A stretch of DNA of 64,000 nt from Lysinibacillus sphaericus (GTDB lineage Bacteria; Bacillota; Bacilli; Bacillales_A; Planococcaceae). This document shows positions 36,305 to 45,561 of this stretch, in pieces. The stretch covers positions 930,001-994,000 of the forward strand of contig NZ_CP015224.1 in assembly GCF_001629735.1 (NCBI RefSeq), in the 5' to 3' direction. Made by a program: the position numbers and the translations under genes. Positions within the stretch are counted from its first letter, which is position 1. Every line of letters begins with the position of its first letter. The notes under the pieces are model-generated. The model worked only from the letters and a program-made list of their open reading frames with translations. It did not search any database and was not told the origin of the DNA.

Positions 36305-36432
36305 TAGAAGTAGTTAAGAAATTTGGCATTTACAGTTGCCACTCAAAGCCCTATAATGAGTCTATTCTTTAACTAGTTTAACATTATGTGAGGTCGCTAT
36401 TGATTTCACTAAGAGTAGGAGCGTTAGTGGCA

Positions 36433-37344
36433 ATGTCAAATGAGAAAAAAGGGGTTTTGGCGGCATTTTTTGCCTATGCCTTTTGGGGTGCCTTTCCTCT
36501 CTATTGGAAACTACTTGAACATGTACCAAGTATGGAGATTTTATTATCCCGAGTGATTTGGTCGTTTGTCTTTACTGTACTGGCTGTCATCGTATTTCGA
36601 ATGCGTAAAGACCTTATAGCGGACTTAAAATATTTATGGTCACATCAAAAGCATTTCTGGCAGCTTGCGGGTGCTTCCTTCGTCATTTCAATGAACTGGT
36701 ACTTGTATATTTGGGCAGTTACCCATAACCATTTAATTGAAACAAGCTTAGGCTATTATATAAATCCGCTCTTGTCTGTTATTTTTGGAGTGATTTTCTT
36801 TAAAGAATCGCTAAGTCGCGCACAATGGGTAGCGACAGGAATTGCCTTTCTGGCCGTTATTATTTTAACGATTAATTATGGCTCTGTGCCATGGGTAGCA
36901 CTGTTAATTGCGCTATCTTTTGCTATATACGGCGTATTGAAGAAGAAAATTACACTAGATGCTACAAGAGGATTAGCTATTGAAACATTATTGATCCTAC
37001 CATTTGCCTTAGGCTATTATGTTTATCTATTTTCAACCCATCAAGCTTCGTTTTTACATGTTGACGTAAAAACAGATATTTTGATGATTTTCAGTGGTTT
37101 AGTAACAGCTGTACCACTCATCCTATTTGCAAAAGGTGCACAAAATATTCCATTATATTTATTGGGCTTTATCCAATACGTTTCACCAACCATTGTTTTG
37201 ATTTTGGGTATTGTACTGTACAAAGAGCCATTTAGTCAGACAGAGCTTTTAGCATTTAGCATCATTTGGGCAGCATTATTACTATTCTCAGGTTCCAAGA
37301 TTATAGAAACGAGAAAAGCCCATCATAAATCAGTAGACTTGTAG
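36433..37344 (+). CDS. rarD: EamA family transporter RarD
   Basis: A 303-residue membrane protein with about 10 helices. The N-terminal KKGVLAAFFAYAFWGAFPLYWKLL and SMNWYLYIWAVTHNHLIETSLGY are diagnostic for RarD (chloramphenicol-sensitivity protein) in the DMT superfamily. Its transported substrate is not firmly known. The start is uncertain: ATG 36433 (11 bases from AGGAG) or GTG 36427 (5 bases). Its stop codon lies in the left arm of the following terminator. Confidence 0.85.
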   Translation: MSNEKKGVLAAFFAYAFWGAFPLYWKLLEHVPSMEILLSRVIWSFVFTVLAVIVFRMRKDLIADLKYLWSHQKHFWQLAGASFVISMNWYLYIWAVTHNHLIETSLGYYINPLLSVIFGVIFFKESLSRAQWVATGIAFLAVIILTINYGSVPWVALLIALSFAIYGVLKKKITLDATRGLAIETLLILPFALGYYVYLFSTHQASFLHVDVKTDILMIFSGLVTAVPLILFAKGAQNIPLYLLGFIQYVSPTIVLILGIVLYKEPFSQTELLAFSIIWAALLLFSGSKIIETRKAHHKSVDL

Positions 37345-37365
37345 AATTTTCTACAAGTCTTTTTT
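37335..37365 (+). terminator. intrinsic terminator overlapping the rarD stop codon
   Basis: Perfect 10-bp arms AGACTTGTAG and CTACAAGTCT with an AATTTT loop and a T-run. Confidence 0.9.
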
Positions 37366-37392
37366 CTTATTTGCACAATATTGAGCCGCACC

Positions 37393-37421
37393 TTTACAAT
37401 TTAGTCAGCATATAGTAAGAT
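37393..37421 (+). promoter_or_regulatory. promoter of the MutS2-like gene leader
   Basis: TTTACA (37393-37398) and TAAGAT (37416-37421) are 17 bases apart, just downstream of the rarD terminator. Transcription would start near 37429, giving a leader of about 370 bases before the coding region. Confidence 0.6.
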
Positions 37422-37468
37422 GATGTCAATAATTAGATAACAATGATATAAAATGAGAGGTGCTTTTT

Positions 37469-37492
37469 GTGAGTGCGGTAGGTTCTAACTAG
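37469..37492 (+). CDS. 7-residue leader peptide candidate
   Basis: GTG-started ORF encoding MSAVGSN, 6 bases after the ribosome site AGAGGTG. It is the only ORF with a good ribosome site in the leader. Short leader peptides ahead of a terminator commonly sense ribosome stalling. Confidence 0.4.
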   Translation: MSAVGSN

Positions 37493-37686
37493 GTAAAAAT
37501 TAAATGAAATAAATGATATGGCGACAGGGGATATATGTCATGAACAGACCCCTTATTTGGTCATGGATTTATTTCAAAACCTATGTAGATACCTACAATA
37601 CTTTATCAAGCGGTGCATATATGGATGAAACTTCAGAAAATGAGGTTTTATTTGTAGTGCTATGAACACTCGCCTTTTGAAGATAG

Positions 37687-37717
37687 AGCTGTGGGGATTC
37701 CTCACAGCTTTTTTTAT
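37687..37717 (+). terminator. leader terminator upstream of the MutS2-like gene
   Basis: Arms AGCTGTGGGGA and TCCTCACAGCT (one G-U pair) followed by TTTTTTTATTTT. It lies about 80 bases before the start codon and no gene ends just upstream, so it looks like a premature-stop signal. Confidence 0.8.
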
Positions 37718-37798
37718 TTTGTTTAACACTTCATTGCTATCTAATATTGGGTAGGTATCTTCATGAATGATAAAAATCAGAATGAGGAGCATAAATAA

Positions 37799-39703
37799 AT
37801 GAATTTTACTACTCTTGAGAAGTTACAATACCAAGAATTAAAAGATATCGTTAAATCCTATTGTGTAAGTGGGTTGGGGAAACAGTTATTAGATAAATTA
37901 ATGCCCAGCTCAAACTTAGCAATTGTAAAAACTCGCTTGAATGAAACAACTGAGGCCCGTGTAATCGTAGATGCGGAGGGTCATGTACCATTTTTAGGTG
38001 TATCCAATATTGAGCATATCATGACCAAACTGGCAAAAGGGATGATCTTGGACCCCAGTGAGCTCATCAGCATGTCGGACTTTTTAAGAGGCTGTCGTAA
38101 CATTAAAAAATTCATGTTAGATAAAGAATTTTTTGCGCCAGTTCTTTCATCTTACGCGAATTCAATGGCCGAATTTAAAAATGTGGAGGAAGAAATAAAC
38201 TTTGCTATAAAAGCTAATCGTGTCGATTCAGCTGCTAGTCGAGAATTAAAGCGGATTCGTCATCATATCGAAACGACAGAGGAAAAAATAAAAGAACGCT
38301 TAACAAAATTCCTCAACAACAGTGCCAACAAAACGTATATACAGGAGTTCTTTATTAGTCAAAAGGATGATCGCTATACGATTCCAATTAAGGCTTCCTA
38401 TAAAAATCATGTACAGGGGACGATAGTGGAAATCTCCTCAAAAGGGGCAACCGTTTTTATGGAGCCAAGTATTGTGGCTAAATTAAATGGAGAATTAGCT
38501 ACTTTAAAGGCTGAAGAAGCGGTGGAGGAGTATCAGATATTAGCATCTTTATCAGGGCTTTTAATGAATCATCTTCACGCCCTCCATATAAATATGGAGT
38601 TGATTAGCCAATATGATATGGTCTTTGCTAAAGCAAAATTTAGTAAACAAATTGGTGGCATGGAGCCACGCTTAAATGATTATGGCTACATTCAAGTAAT
38701 CAATGGCAGACATCCTTTATTACCAGGAAACGCTGTACCACTTCAATTTACGATAGGGAAAGATTACAGGAGCTTAATTATTACTGGACCAAATGCTGGT
38801 GGCAAGACGGTCGTGTTGAAAACAATTGGCTTATTAACATTGGCGACAATGTCAGGCTTTCATATTGTGGCAGATGAGGGCACTGAATTGGCTATATTCG
38901 ATCATATCTTTGTTGATATAGGTGACAATCAAAGTATGGAAAATGCGTTAAGTACGTTTTCATCCCATATGAAAAATCTCTCCGATATTATGAGAGCATC
39001 CAATAATCATACACTATTAATATTGGATGAGATCGGCAGTGGTACTGAGCCGAATGAGGGTGCAGCACTGGCTATTGCGATTTTAGAAGAGTTCTATCAA
39101 ATGGGCTGTATCACAATAGCGACAACACATTACGGAGAAATTAAACGATTTTCAGAGATGCACCCAGACTTTATGAATGCGGCTATGCGATTTAATAGTG
39201 AAACATTAGAGCCTTTGTATCAGTTAATGATTGGTACGTCTGGAGAGAGTAATGCACTTTGGATTTCTAAAAAAATGAATGTCCGTGCAGAGGTTTTACA
39301 ACGAGCGCAAGATTATATGAATCATAAGGATTATCAGCTGACTCGTGTGCAGGATAGTAAAATTCGAAAGCCGAAAGTAGAGAAAGCTGGCAGGGCAGCC
39401 ATCATTGAATTTGCCAAGGGGGACCGAGTGAAATTATTGGATCATGATGATGTCGGGCTTGTTTATCAAGAAATGAATCAGTTCTATAATGTCACTGTGT
39501 ACTATAAGGGTGAGATGCTAGAGGTTCATGTGAAACGACTTGCATTAGAGCTACCGGCAACCGAACTATACCCTGAAGGATATGATCTTGAGACTTTATT
39601 TGTCGACTATCAAGAACGTAAGCTTCAGCATGATATAGAGCGTGGTTCCAAAAAAGCATTGCGCAAAATTCATAAGCAAATAAAAGAAGATCATCAGCAG
39701 TAA
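37799..39703 (+). CDS. MutS2-like ATPase lacking the Smr domain
   Basis: A 634-residue protein of the MutS2 branch. The N-terminal MutS core and clamp region run to about 300, followed by the ATPase domain with Walker A GPNAGGKTVVLKT (about 330-342) and Walker B LLILDEIGSGTEP (about 405-417). A KOW-like segment (GDRVKLLDHDDVGLVYQ, about 543-559) follows. Normal Bacillus MutS2 has about 785 residues and ends in a Smr nuclease domain; here the chain stops after a short basic tail. MutS2 splits collided ribosomes or acts on recombination intermediates. Because it lacks Smr it is probably a paralogue with an ATPase-only job. Ribosome site GAGGAG. Confidence 0.85.
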   Translation: MNFTTLEKLQYQELKDIVKSYCVSGLGKQLLDKLMPSSNLAIVKTRLNETTEARVIVDAEGHVPFLGVSNIEHIMTKLAKGMILDPSELISMSDFLRGCRNIKKFMLDKEFFAPVLSSYANSMAEFKNVEEEINFAIKANRVDSAASRELKRIRHHIETTEEKIKERLTKFLNNSANKTYIQEFFISQKDDRYTIPIKASYKNHVQGTIVEISSKGATVFMEPSIVAKLNGELATLKAEEAVEEYQILASLSGLLMNHLHALHINMELISQYDMVFAKAKFSKQIGGMEPRLNDYGYIQVINGRHPLLPGNAVPLQFTIGKDYRSLIITGPNAGGKTVVLKTIGLLTLATMSGFHIVADEGTELAIFDHIFVDIGDNQSMENALSTFSSHMKNLSDIMRASNNHTLLILDEIGSGTEPNEGAALAIAILEEFYQMGCITIATTHYGEIKRFSEMHPDFMNAAMRFNSETLEPLYQLMIGTSGESNALWISKKMNVRAEVLQRAQDYMNHKDYQLTRVQDSKIRKPKVEKAGRAAIIEFAKGDRVKLLDHDDVGLVYQEMNQFYNVTVYYKGEMLEVHVKRLALELPATELYPEGYDLETLFVDYQERKLQHDIERGSKKALRKIHKQIKEDHQQ

Positions 39704-39707
39704 GAAC

Positions 39708-39738
39708 AAGGGATTGCACGAAGTAGTGCAATCCCTTT
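39708..39738. terminator. bidirectional terminator between mutS2-like and XRE genes
   Basis: Perfect 12-bp arms AAGGGATTGCAC and GTGCAATCCCTT with a 6-base loop, between convergent genes. Confidence 0.88.
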
Positions 39739-39739
39739 A

Positions 39740-40993
39740 CTAGTAGGAATTAGAATCAATTTGTGCCCTAATTGTCATATAGACTTCTTCAATTTTGCGT
39801 TTATAAGGTAAATCAACTAAATCCAGTGAATCAGTGTAAGCCATTTTCGCAATGTCATAGGCGGTTGTAAGTTCCCCGAAATGTGCATAGCAAAGGGCCT
39901 TATAGGAAAAGCATTCATTTAAGCCTAAAATATCATATGGATGGCTGACAAAATTAGGTGCTTTTTGAAAATGCTCAAATACATCTCTAGCCTCCTCATA
40001 ACGACCGAGTAAATATAGGGACTTTCCTTTTTCCGCATAATAATAGTTTGAATCCAAAATATCTAAATCCTCATGCTTCAACTTATTAAAGCTCTCAATT
40101 TCGATTAATGCCTGCTCATAATTAAACATGTAATTATTATTATAATGTGCTCGTAAAATAAAGATGAAAGCATCTACTAGTGCGCGCTCAGCAAAAGCCC
40201 GATATTGCTCCAGCTTCATAAACATATGCTCTGCTTGTTCAAAGTCATGGTCAATCATCGCGCAATACGCTCCTATACGATACATATCATCAATTTTATA
40301 AAACAGCTGATTTTTATGAGCATTCGTAATCGTCTCGTTTATTAATTTTTTCCCTTCTTCATGTTCTCCGATGGCAAGCTGTAAAATGCTTGTATAATAC
40401 GCCATTAATAAAGCGTCACGAGAATCAAGCTGATAATCCTCTTGTTTGATAATTTCTTGTGCCTGTAAAATACAGGCATAGGCCAGGTCATATTGACGTT
40501 TTCCCGCTAATATGGACATTTGCAGGATGAATGTTTTGAACCAATGGCTAAGTAAATTAATTTCTTTAAAGATAGTGCGCGCTTGTAGGAGGGATGTTTC
40601 CCATGAAGTTAATCCTGCTTCATACTGTGTGACAGCGTATATATACAATAAACGGCCTGCTTCATAACTATGAGGAAGTCCCTCGACTGATGGCTTGATT
40701 AAATCAACAATTTCTTGATAGCGAACTATGTCTCCCCATTTTACCTCTGCAAATAAAATTTCCACCTGCTCTAAAAGTGAACGAATGGATGAGGGTGCTA
40801 CTTCTTCGAGTAATTCACTAGCCTTGACACCTAACCGTTCAGCAATATAGTCCAGGCTTTCCATAGAGGGCTTGGCCTTTTCATTTTCTATTTGACTTAG
40901 CATTCCTTTTGTTAGACGATCACCGGCAAGCGCCTCTAATGTTAATTTTTTTTCTTTCCTTAATTTGCGAATTCGTGCGCCTAGAGAGTTCAC
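39740..40993 (-). CDS. XRE regulator with TPR-type C-terminal domain
   Basis: A 417-residue regulator. The N-terminal HTH (about 6-60) reads ARIRKLRKEKKLTLEALAGD then MLSQIENEKAKPSMESLDYIAERLG. The rest is a helical tetratricopeptide-like array, as in PlcR/NprR/Rgg peptide-responsive regulators. It is divergent from an MFS transporter gene, with two identical palindromes between them. Response to a small peptide or drug ligand is inferred from the fold; no peptide gene is visible next to it. Confidence 0.8.
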   Translation of the reverse strand: MNSLGARIRKLRKEKKLTLEALAGDRLTKGMLSQIENEKAKPSMESLDYIAERLGVKASELLEEVAPSSIRSLLEQVEILFAEVKWGDIVRYQEIVDLIKPSVEGLPHSYEAGRLLYIYAVTQYEAGLTSWETSLLQARTIFKEINLLSHWFKTFILQMSILAGKRQYDLAYACILQAQEIIKQEDYQLDSRDALLMAYYTSILQLAIGEHEEGKKLINETITNAHKNQLFYKIDDMYRIGAYCAMIDHDFEQAEHMFMKLEQYRAFAERALVDAFIFILRAHYNNNYMFNYEQALIEIESFNKLKHEDLDILDSNYYYAEKGKSLYLLGRYEEARDVFEHFQKAPNFVSHPYDILGLNECFSYKALCYAHFGELTTAYDIAKMAYTDSLDLVDLPYKRKIEEVYMTIRAQIDSNSY

Positions 40994-41009
40994 TGCCTCG
41001 CCTCCTTTT

Positions 41010-41081
41010 GTTTAATTATATTAAACTTTTTCTTGCGTGAAAAGAGGAAGCTATGGTATATTTTGTTTAATAAAATTAAAC
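41010..41081. promoter_or_regulatory. twin GTTTAAT-N3-ATTAAAC operators around the MFS promoter
   Basis: Two perfect 7-3-7 palindromes, GTTTAATTATATTAAAC at 41010-41026 and GTTTAATAAAATTAAAC at 41065-41081. Between them lie a probable -35 (TTGCGT, 41033-41038) and -10 (TATATT, 41057-41062, 18-base spacer) for the MFS gene. The second site would cover the transcription start and the first lies upstream of the -35; the XRE gene starts just beyond the first site on the other strand. The XRE regulator at 39740 is the obvious binder. Confidence 0.8.
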
Positions 41082-41117
41082 TTTTTAATTCAACTAAAAA
41101 ATGGAGGGGTTTTTAAG

Positions 41118-42413
41118 ATGAATGAAACGGAGAAATTAAGAAAGGCGACCTATCATTTATGGACTTTTACAGCGAGTAAAATGATTGCCATGTTAGGGGC
41201 AAATGTCATGGCGTTTGGTTTTAGCCTGTATATATTAGCCATGACAGGGTCAGCCATGAGCTTTGCGACCAATATGATTTGTTCTGTGTTACCTCGTGCT
41301 CTTGTAGCACCCTTGGCAGGTTATGTAGCGGATAATTTTTCAAAAAAACGAACGATTTTATTAGCACAGGCAGGAACCATTTTGACCGTAGGGGGATTAC
41401 TGATTTATACAGAAACGGTAGGGATGTCGGTTTATGCTATTTACATAGCTACAGTCTTTAATACAATATGTTCCGCATTTTCTGGGGTCACGTTTTCATC
41501 TGCAATTGCTACACTTGTAAATCCAGAACGTTTACAGCGCGCGATGTCATTTAATCAATTATCAATGTCGGTGGCTGCCATTGGGGGACCAGTCATTGGC
41601 GGCATGATGTATGGATTTTTCAATATTGATATATTTTTAATGGTAAATATTGTAGCGTATATCATGGCGTTTTGCTTAGAGGCAACAATGGATTTTAAAC
41701 TCTATAGTACTAGAGGGGAAGATGTGAAGAAGGAGAAGGTGTGGGAAGGGCTTAAAGGTGGCTTCCATTATATTAAACAACGAAAAGTTATAAAAACAAT
41801 CATGTGGGTGGCATTATGGATTAATCTATTTTTTTCTGCGATTGCCGTTGGAGGAACATATATTATTATTGAATTGCTGAAAGTAAAATCAACGCATTTT
41901 GGTTTTATAGAGGCATCAGGAGCAGCAGGTATGCTGATAGCCTCTCTTTATTTTGCAACAAGACCAGAAGTCAAAGCGCCATTACGTTTCTCAAAAATAA
42001 GCTTATTACTGTTAGCAGGTAGTCTCGCCTTAGCAATCATTCCGTTAGTCACGAATTTTTCCTATATCGCGATTGTAATTTTCTACCTAATCATTTACTT
42101 TATTTTTGCCATTTTTGAAATGGGGATAAATATGCCAATAGGGGTGTATATGCAAAAAATCATCTCAGAAGAATTCCGCGGACGCGTTTTCGGTCTAATG
42201 GAAACAATGGCAATGTCTATGATGCCAATTGGTATGGTTGTTTATGGCGTATTATATGATGCAATACCGGCCACAATCATTTTACCTGTTACGAGTGTCA
42301 TTATCATGACCATTTCACTTGTGATGCTACGCACTTCCATTTTAAAAGAAGCACATCCAGAGTATTATGAAAAAGAAGGCATAACAAAAAGTGTCCCTCA
42401 TTCAACAACATAA
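41118..42413 (+). CDS. MFS transporter (MefA/enterobactin-exporter-like)
   Basis: A 431-residue membrane protein with about 12 helices. The N-terminal half contains SLYILAMTGSAMSFA, the motif AGYVADNFSKKRTIL (MFS motif A, about 65-79) and GGPVIGGMMYGFF. The family includes macrolide and siderophore exporters. ATG 41118 follows GGAGGGGTTTTTAAG. It is controlled from the operator region shared with the XRE gene. Substrate unknown. Confidence 0.85.
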   Translation: MNETEKLRKATYHLWTFTASKMIAMLGANVMAFGFSLYILAMTGSAMSFATNMICSVLPRALVAPLAGYVADNFSKKRTILLAQAGTILTVGGLLIYTETVGMSVYAIYIATVFNTICSAFSGVTFSSAIATLVNPERLQRAMSFNQLSMSVAAIGGPVIGGMMYGFFNIDIFLMVNIVAYIMAFCLEATMDFKLYSTRGEDVKKEKVWEGLKGGFHYIKQRKVIKTIMWVALWINLFFSAIAVGGTYIIIELLKVKSTHFGFIEASGAAGMLIASLYFATRPEVKAPLRFSKISLLLLAGSLALAIIPLVTNFSYIAIVIFYLIIYFIFAIFEMGINMPIGVYMQKIISEEFRGRVFGLMETMAMSMMPIGMVVYGVLYDAIPATIILPVTSVIIMTISLVMLRTSILKEAHPEYYEKEGITKSVPHSTT

Positions 42414-42430
42414 ATGCATGTCTGACTATA

Positions 42431-42477
42431 GACAAAAGGTATCGTGACGTAAATGCTCGATACCTTTTGTCATTTTT
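42431..42477. terminator. terminator after the MFS gene
   Basis: Perfect 14-bp arms GACAAAAGGTATCG and CGATACCTTTTGTC, followed by ATTTTTTA. It also stands before the end of the convergent lutC gene. Confidence 0.85.
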
Positions 42478-42542
42478 TACTATAGGAGTATTATTAAGTA
42501 CCTGCCATAGTAGAGATCAAAGGCTTTACTTTATTAATGGGC

Positions 42543-43259
42543 TTAACGATCCTCAATGACGATATAGGTAGCTTGAATCGGGCCATGTACACCAACGATT
42601 AAAATCATTTCGATATCTGCTGAGTTACTAGGACCTGTAATGAAATTAATACAGGAAGGAATTTTCTCTCCGTTGTTGATTTTTTCACGAATCCACCGTG
42701 CTGCTTGTGTCATACGAGGCACCATTGTACTTTTTGGGATTAAAATGATCGATTTTTCTGGTAAGAAGCTAATACTTCTTCCTTGATCTCTACTGCTAAA
42801 AAGTACAGCCGTCCCAGATTCAGCAAGTGTCATCTCGCTAATAGTAATGCCTATATTGGCTTTTTCTGCATGTAGGATATTTTCCTGTGGTTGCTGTGAA
42901 TTCCATTCATAGTACTGAATATTAGACTGTGGCCATTTTTCTGTCATTAATTCAGATAGTCCGAATTCTTGAAATCGCTCGTCCCTAGAACTAATGATGG
43001 ATTGTCCGCCATATTGGTCCACAACAGATTGCAAATCTTGAGAAAGCTTGGCACAATTGGAAATCACAATATTCGTATGAATATTGGCGCATTGTTTCAT
43101 GAAAATCTCTAGTAATTCGTCTCTCGTGGCATCTTTTAATGTACGATTTTGTGGTTGATACTGCCACGTGGGGCGTGGAAGCGTTGTAATAGGTGAACGC
43201 CCTAACTGCTGTGCAATGTTTGCTAAAAAATTCTCTCGATGCTGAATGGTACCAGTCAT
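42543..43259 (-). CDS. lutC: lactate utilisation protein C
   Basis: A 238-residue LUD (DUF162) domain protein. Typical are [13 protein letters not shown] and the ending [20 protein letters not shown]. LutABC together oxidise L-lactate to pyruvate through a Fe-S enzyme complex in the cytoplasm; LutC is the non-Fe-S partner. It overlaps the end of lutB by 4 bases (ATGA) and closes the lut operon. Confidence 0.92.
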   Translation of the reverse strand: MTGTIQHRENFLANIAQQLGRSPITTLPRPTWQYQPQNRTLKDATRDELLEIFMKQCANIHTNIVISNCAKLSQDLQSVVDQYGGQSIISSRDERFQEFGLSELMTEKWPQSNIQYYEWNSQQPQENILHAEKANIGITISEMTLAESGTAVLFSSRDQGRSISFLPEKSIILIPKSTMVPRMTQAARWIREKINNGEKIPSCINFITGPSNSADIEMILIVGVHGPIQATYIVIEDR

Positions 43260-44686
43260 GATTCCTCATCTCCTTTTGTGCGGTGCTTCATCCAATTTCG
43301 GAAACTGTTTTTATTCGGAGCAGGGAAATCCCGTGCTTCAGTCCATGCTTTTAAAGGACCTGGACCTTTAGTAATCGTATGGTCATTCGTGAAGGGAGCC
43401 ATTGCAGGAGCGGCCATTTTTGTAGCCATCTTATACAAGGTAGGGGAGGATGCTCCTAAGCCAAATGCCTTCATTAGTAGCTTTTCGGAAACGGGTGCTT
43501 TGCCTTCATTTTCAACAATGACCTGACGATGTCTATGAATAAGCTGATGTAAAGGTATTTTTACAGGGCAAGCATCCGTACAGGCACCACATAGCGTTGA
43601 GGCATAGGGGAGCTCTTTAAAATCATCATAGCCTCCTAATAACGGAGAGAGTACTACACCAAGCGGACCCGAGTAGATAGAGCCATACGTATGCCCACCG
43701 ACATGACGATAAACAGGGCAAGCATTGACACAGGCGGCACAGCGAATGCATTGTAAGATAGGCTGAAATTCGCCACCAAGAATGGCTGAGCGACCATTAT
43801 CCACTATGACTAAATGGAATTCCTCAGGCCCATCTGTATCACCCTCGTCTTTAATTCCTGTAAGCGTAGTAATATAGCTTGTCAGCTTTTGCCCTACAGC
43901 ACTACGTGTTAATAAGCTTACGAGAACCTCCATTTCTTCAAAGGTAGGAACAATTCTTTCCATTCCCATTACAGTGACTTGAGTTTTTGGCAGAGCCGTA
44001 ACTAAATCAGCATTGCCTTCATTGGTGACTAGCGTAATCGATCCACTTTCAGCAATGGCAAAATTACAGCCTGTTATACCGATATCGGCAGTTAAATATT
44101 CATCGCGTAGTTTTTCACGCACATAAAGAGCAAGCTCCTCGGGCTTTTCCGATTGAGTGTAGCCCTGTTTTGCTTTAAACACATCTCGAATTTGCTCCTT
44201 ATTTTTATGCAGAGCAGGAGCTACAATATGGGATGGGGGCTCGTGATCGGCAACTTGCAAAATGTATTCACCTAAGTCCGTTTCGATCACTTCACAGCCT
44301 AGTTCCTCTAATGCAGCATTAAGGTTTATTTCCTCGGTTACCATCGATTTTGACTTCACAATTTTAGCAGCATTTTTCTTTTTCGCAATATCTTGAATAT
44401 AGGCTGTTGCTTCTTGTGCAGTTTGAGCAAAGAAAACATGTCCGCCTCTTTTGGCAACATTGTCACTTAATTGGTATAGATAATAATCGAGATTTTCTAA
44501 AACATGTTTCCGTATTTCCTCTCCATGTGAACGCCATTCCTCCCAATCTCCAAGTTCCTGAGTTTGTTGTAGACGACGTGTTTGAAAGCGGTCCTGAGCT
44601 CTGGAAACAGCGCTACGCATAAATTGATTTTCAAGCTCTTTTGTGACACGGTCCTGAAAGCGATTATTACTAGTTTTCATGGCCAT
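43256..44686 (-). CDS. lutB: lactate utilisation Fe-S protein B
   Basis: A 476-residue protein with an N-terminal LUD domain and a C-terminal ferredoxin-like part. Two 4Fe-4S clusters are marked by [14 protein letters not shown] and [13 protein letters not shown]. The start is the ATG at 44686, 7 bases after GGAGG on the minus strand; an upstream ATG at 44710 would overlap lutA and has no ribosome site. It works with LutA and LutC in L-lactate oxidation. Confidence 0.93.
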   Translation of the reverse strand: MAMKTSNNRFQDRVTKELENQFMRSAVSRAQDRFQTRRLQQTQELGDWEEWRSHGEEIRKHVLENLDYYLYQLSDNVAKRGGHVFFAQTAQEATAYIQDIAKKKNAAKIVKSKSMVTEEINLNAALEELGCEVIETDLGEYILQVADHEPPSHIVAPALHKNKEQIRDVFKAKQGYTQSEKPEELALYVREKLRDEYLTADIGITGCNFAIAESGSITLVTNEGNADLVTALPKTQVTVMGMERIVPTFEEMEVLVSLLTRSAVGQKLTSYITTLTGIKDEGDTDGPEEFHLVIVDNGRSAILGGEFQPILQCIRCAACVNACPVYRHVGGHTYGSIYSGPLGVVLSPLLGGYDDFKELPYASTLCGACTDACPVKIPLHQLIHRHRQVIVENEGKAPVSEKLLMKAFGLGASSPTLYKMATKMAAPAMAPFTNDHTITKGPGPLKAWTEARDFPAPNKNSFRNWMKHRTKGDEES

Positions 44687-44700
44687 GAATGTTCCTCCTT

Positions 44701-45417
44701 CTATCGGCAATTTAAAACCTCTGCAATGTGCATTACTTTAATTGGCTTTCCTTGGCGATGAATACGACCACCCATATTGATTAAACAGCCAGCATCTGCT
44801 CCGATTAAATAATCCGCCCCTGTCTCTTCTACATGGTGGACCTTTTCTTGAACCATTTCGCCAGATATATTGCCCATTTTGACAGAGAATGTGCCACCAA
44901 ACCCACAGCACCTATCTTTTCCTGGGAGCTCCACATACTGCAAACCATCGACATTTTGTAATAACTTTATAGGAGCCTCATTCACTCCAAGGAGGCGAGT
45001 CATATGGCAGGAAGTATGGTATGTAGCTTTGCCCTCTAAATGGGCTCCAACATCCTCTATCTTTAATACATGGACAATAAATTCAGTAAACTCATACGTT
45101 TTGGCTGCCAATGCCTTTGCTTTTGATGCCCATAGAGGGTCTCCCTTAAAAATCTCTGGATATTCCTTAAACATATAAACACAAGAACCAGAGGGGGAGA
45201 CGACGTAATCAGCATGCTCGAAGGCAGTAATCATTCTTTTCATCGCATTTTTGGATTCTTTCACATAGCCACTATTATAGGCGGGCTGTCCACAGCAAAT
45301 TTGTTGCTCAGGAAAATCAATTTCACAGCCAAGTCTTTCTAACACTTCCACAACAGATTTCCCTATATCTCCCTGAAACATATCCACTAGGCAAGTAGCA
45401 AAGAGAGTTACTTTCAT
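44701..45417 (-). CDS. lutA: lactate utilisation Fe-S protein A
   Basis: A 238-residue protein with two CCG domains seen as [14 protein letters not shown] and [13 protein letters not shown], which bind an unusual Fe-S cluster as in heterodisulfide reductase. First gene of lutABC. Start chosen at 45417 (8 bases after AAGGAG) rather than the ATG two codons earlier, which is too close to the ribosome site. Its promoter is followed by a FadR-type operator. Confidence 0.93.
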   Translation of the reverse strand: MKVTLFATCLVDMFQGDIGKSVVEVLERLGCEIDFPEQQICCGQPAYNSGYVKESKNAMKRMITAFEHADYVVSPSGSCVYMFKEYPEIFKGDPLWASKAKALAAKTYEFTEFIVHVLKIEDVGAHLEGKATYHTSCHMTRLLGVNEAPIKLLQNVDGLQYVELPGKDRCCGFGGTFSVKMGNISGEMVQEKVHHVEETGADYLIGADAGCLINMGGRIHRQGKPIKVMHIAEVLNCR

Positions 45418-45445
45418 ATGCATCGCTCCTTTTTATAAACAACAG

Positions 45446-45493
45446 GTCATCAGATGACTTTTGGTTATATGTATCATACTACAAACTTTTCAA
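45446..45493 (-). promoter_or_regulatory. lutA promoter with GntR-type operator
   Basis: On the minus strand TTGAAA (45488-45493) and TATAAC (45464-45469) are 18 bases apart. Immediately downstream is the perfect palindrome GTCATCAGATGAC (45446-45458), over the likely start of transcription. It fits a FadR/LldR-type operator and LutR repression. Confidence 0.65.
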
Positions 45494-45523
45494 AGAAAGA
45501 AGATGTTTTGATGGAATTTTCAG

Positions 45524-45561
45524 AAAAAATAAAACAACCTAGTCGAGAGCTAGGCTGTTTT
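45524..45561 (-). terminator. terminator of the lutR gene
   Basis: Minus-strand stem AAAACAGCCTAG/CTAGGTTGTTTT with a long T-rich tail. It overlaps the lutR stop codon. Confidence 0.8.

Larger units (their letters stand above)
37429..37717 (+). ncRNA. structured 5' leader with attenuator before the MutS2-like gene
   Basis: The leader starts with a 7-codon ORF (37469-37492). It then holds a long-range stem (GAAATAAAT at 37506-37514 with ATTTATTTC at 37567-37575) enclosing GGGG/CCCC pairs (37527-37530 with 37549-37552), a further hairpin around AAACTTCA/TGAGGTTT (about 37630-37650), and an intrinsic terminator at 37687-37717. This order of promoter, tiny ORF, pairing segments and terminator is that of a ribosome-controlled or ligand-controlled attenuator. 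It does not match a riboswitch class I know. The extent and the function are inferred. Confidence 0.5.

Noticed and set aside
37574..37792. Minus-strand 72-residue ORF in the MutS2 leader
   Set aside because: It covers the leader terminator on the other strand, lacks a ribosome site and resembles nothing known.
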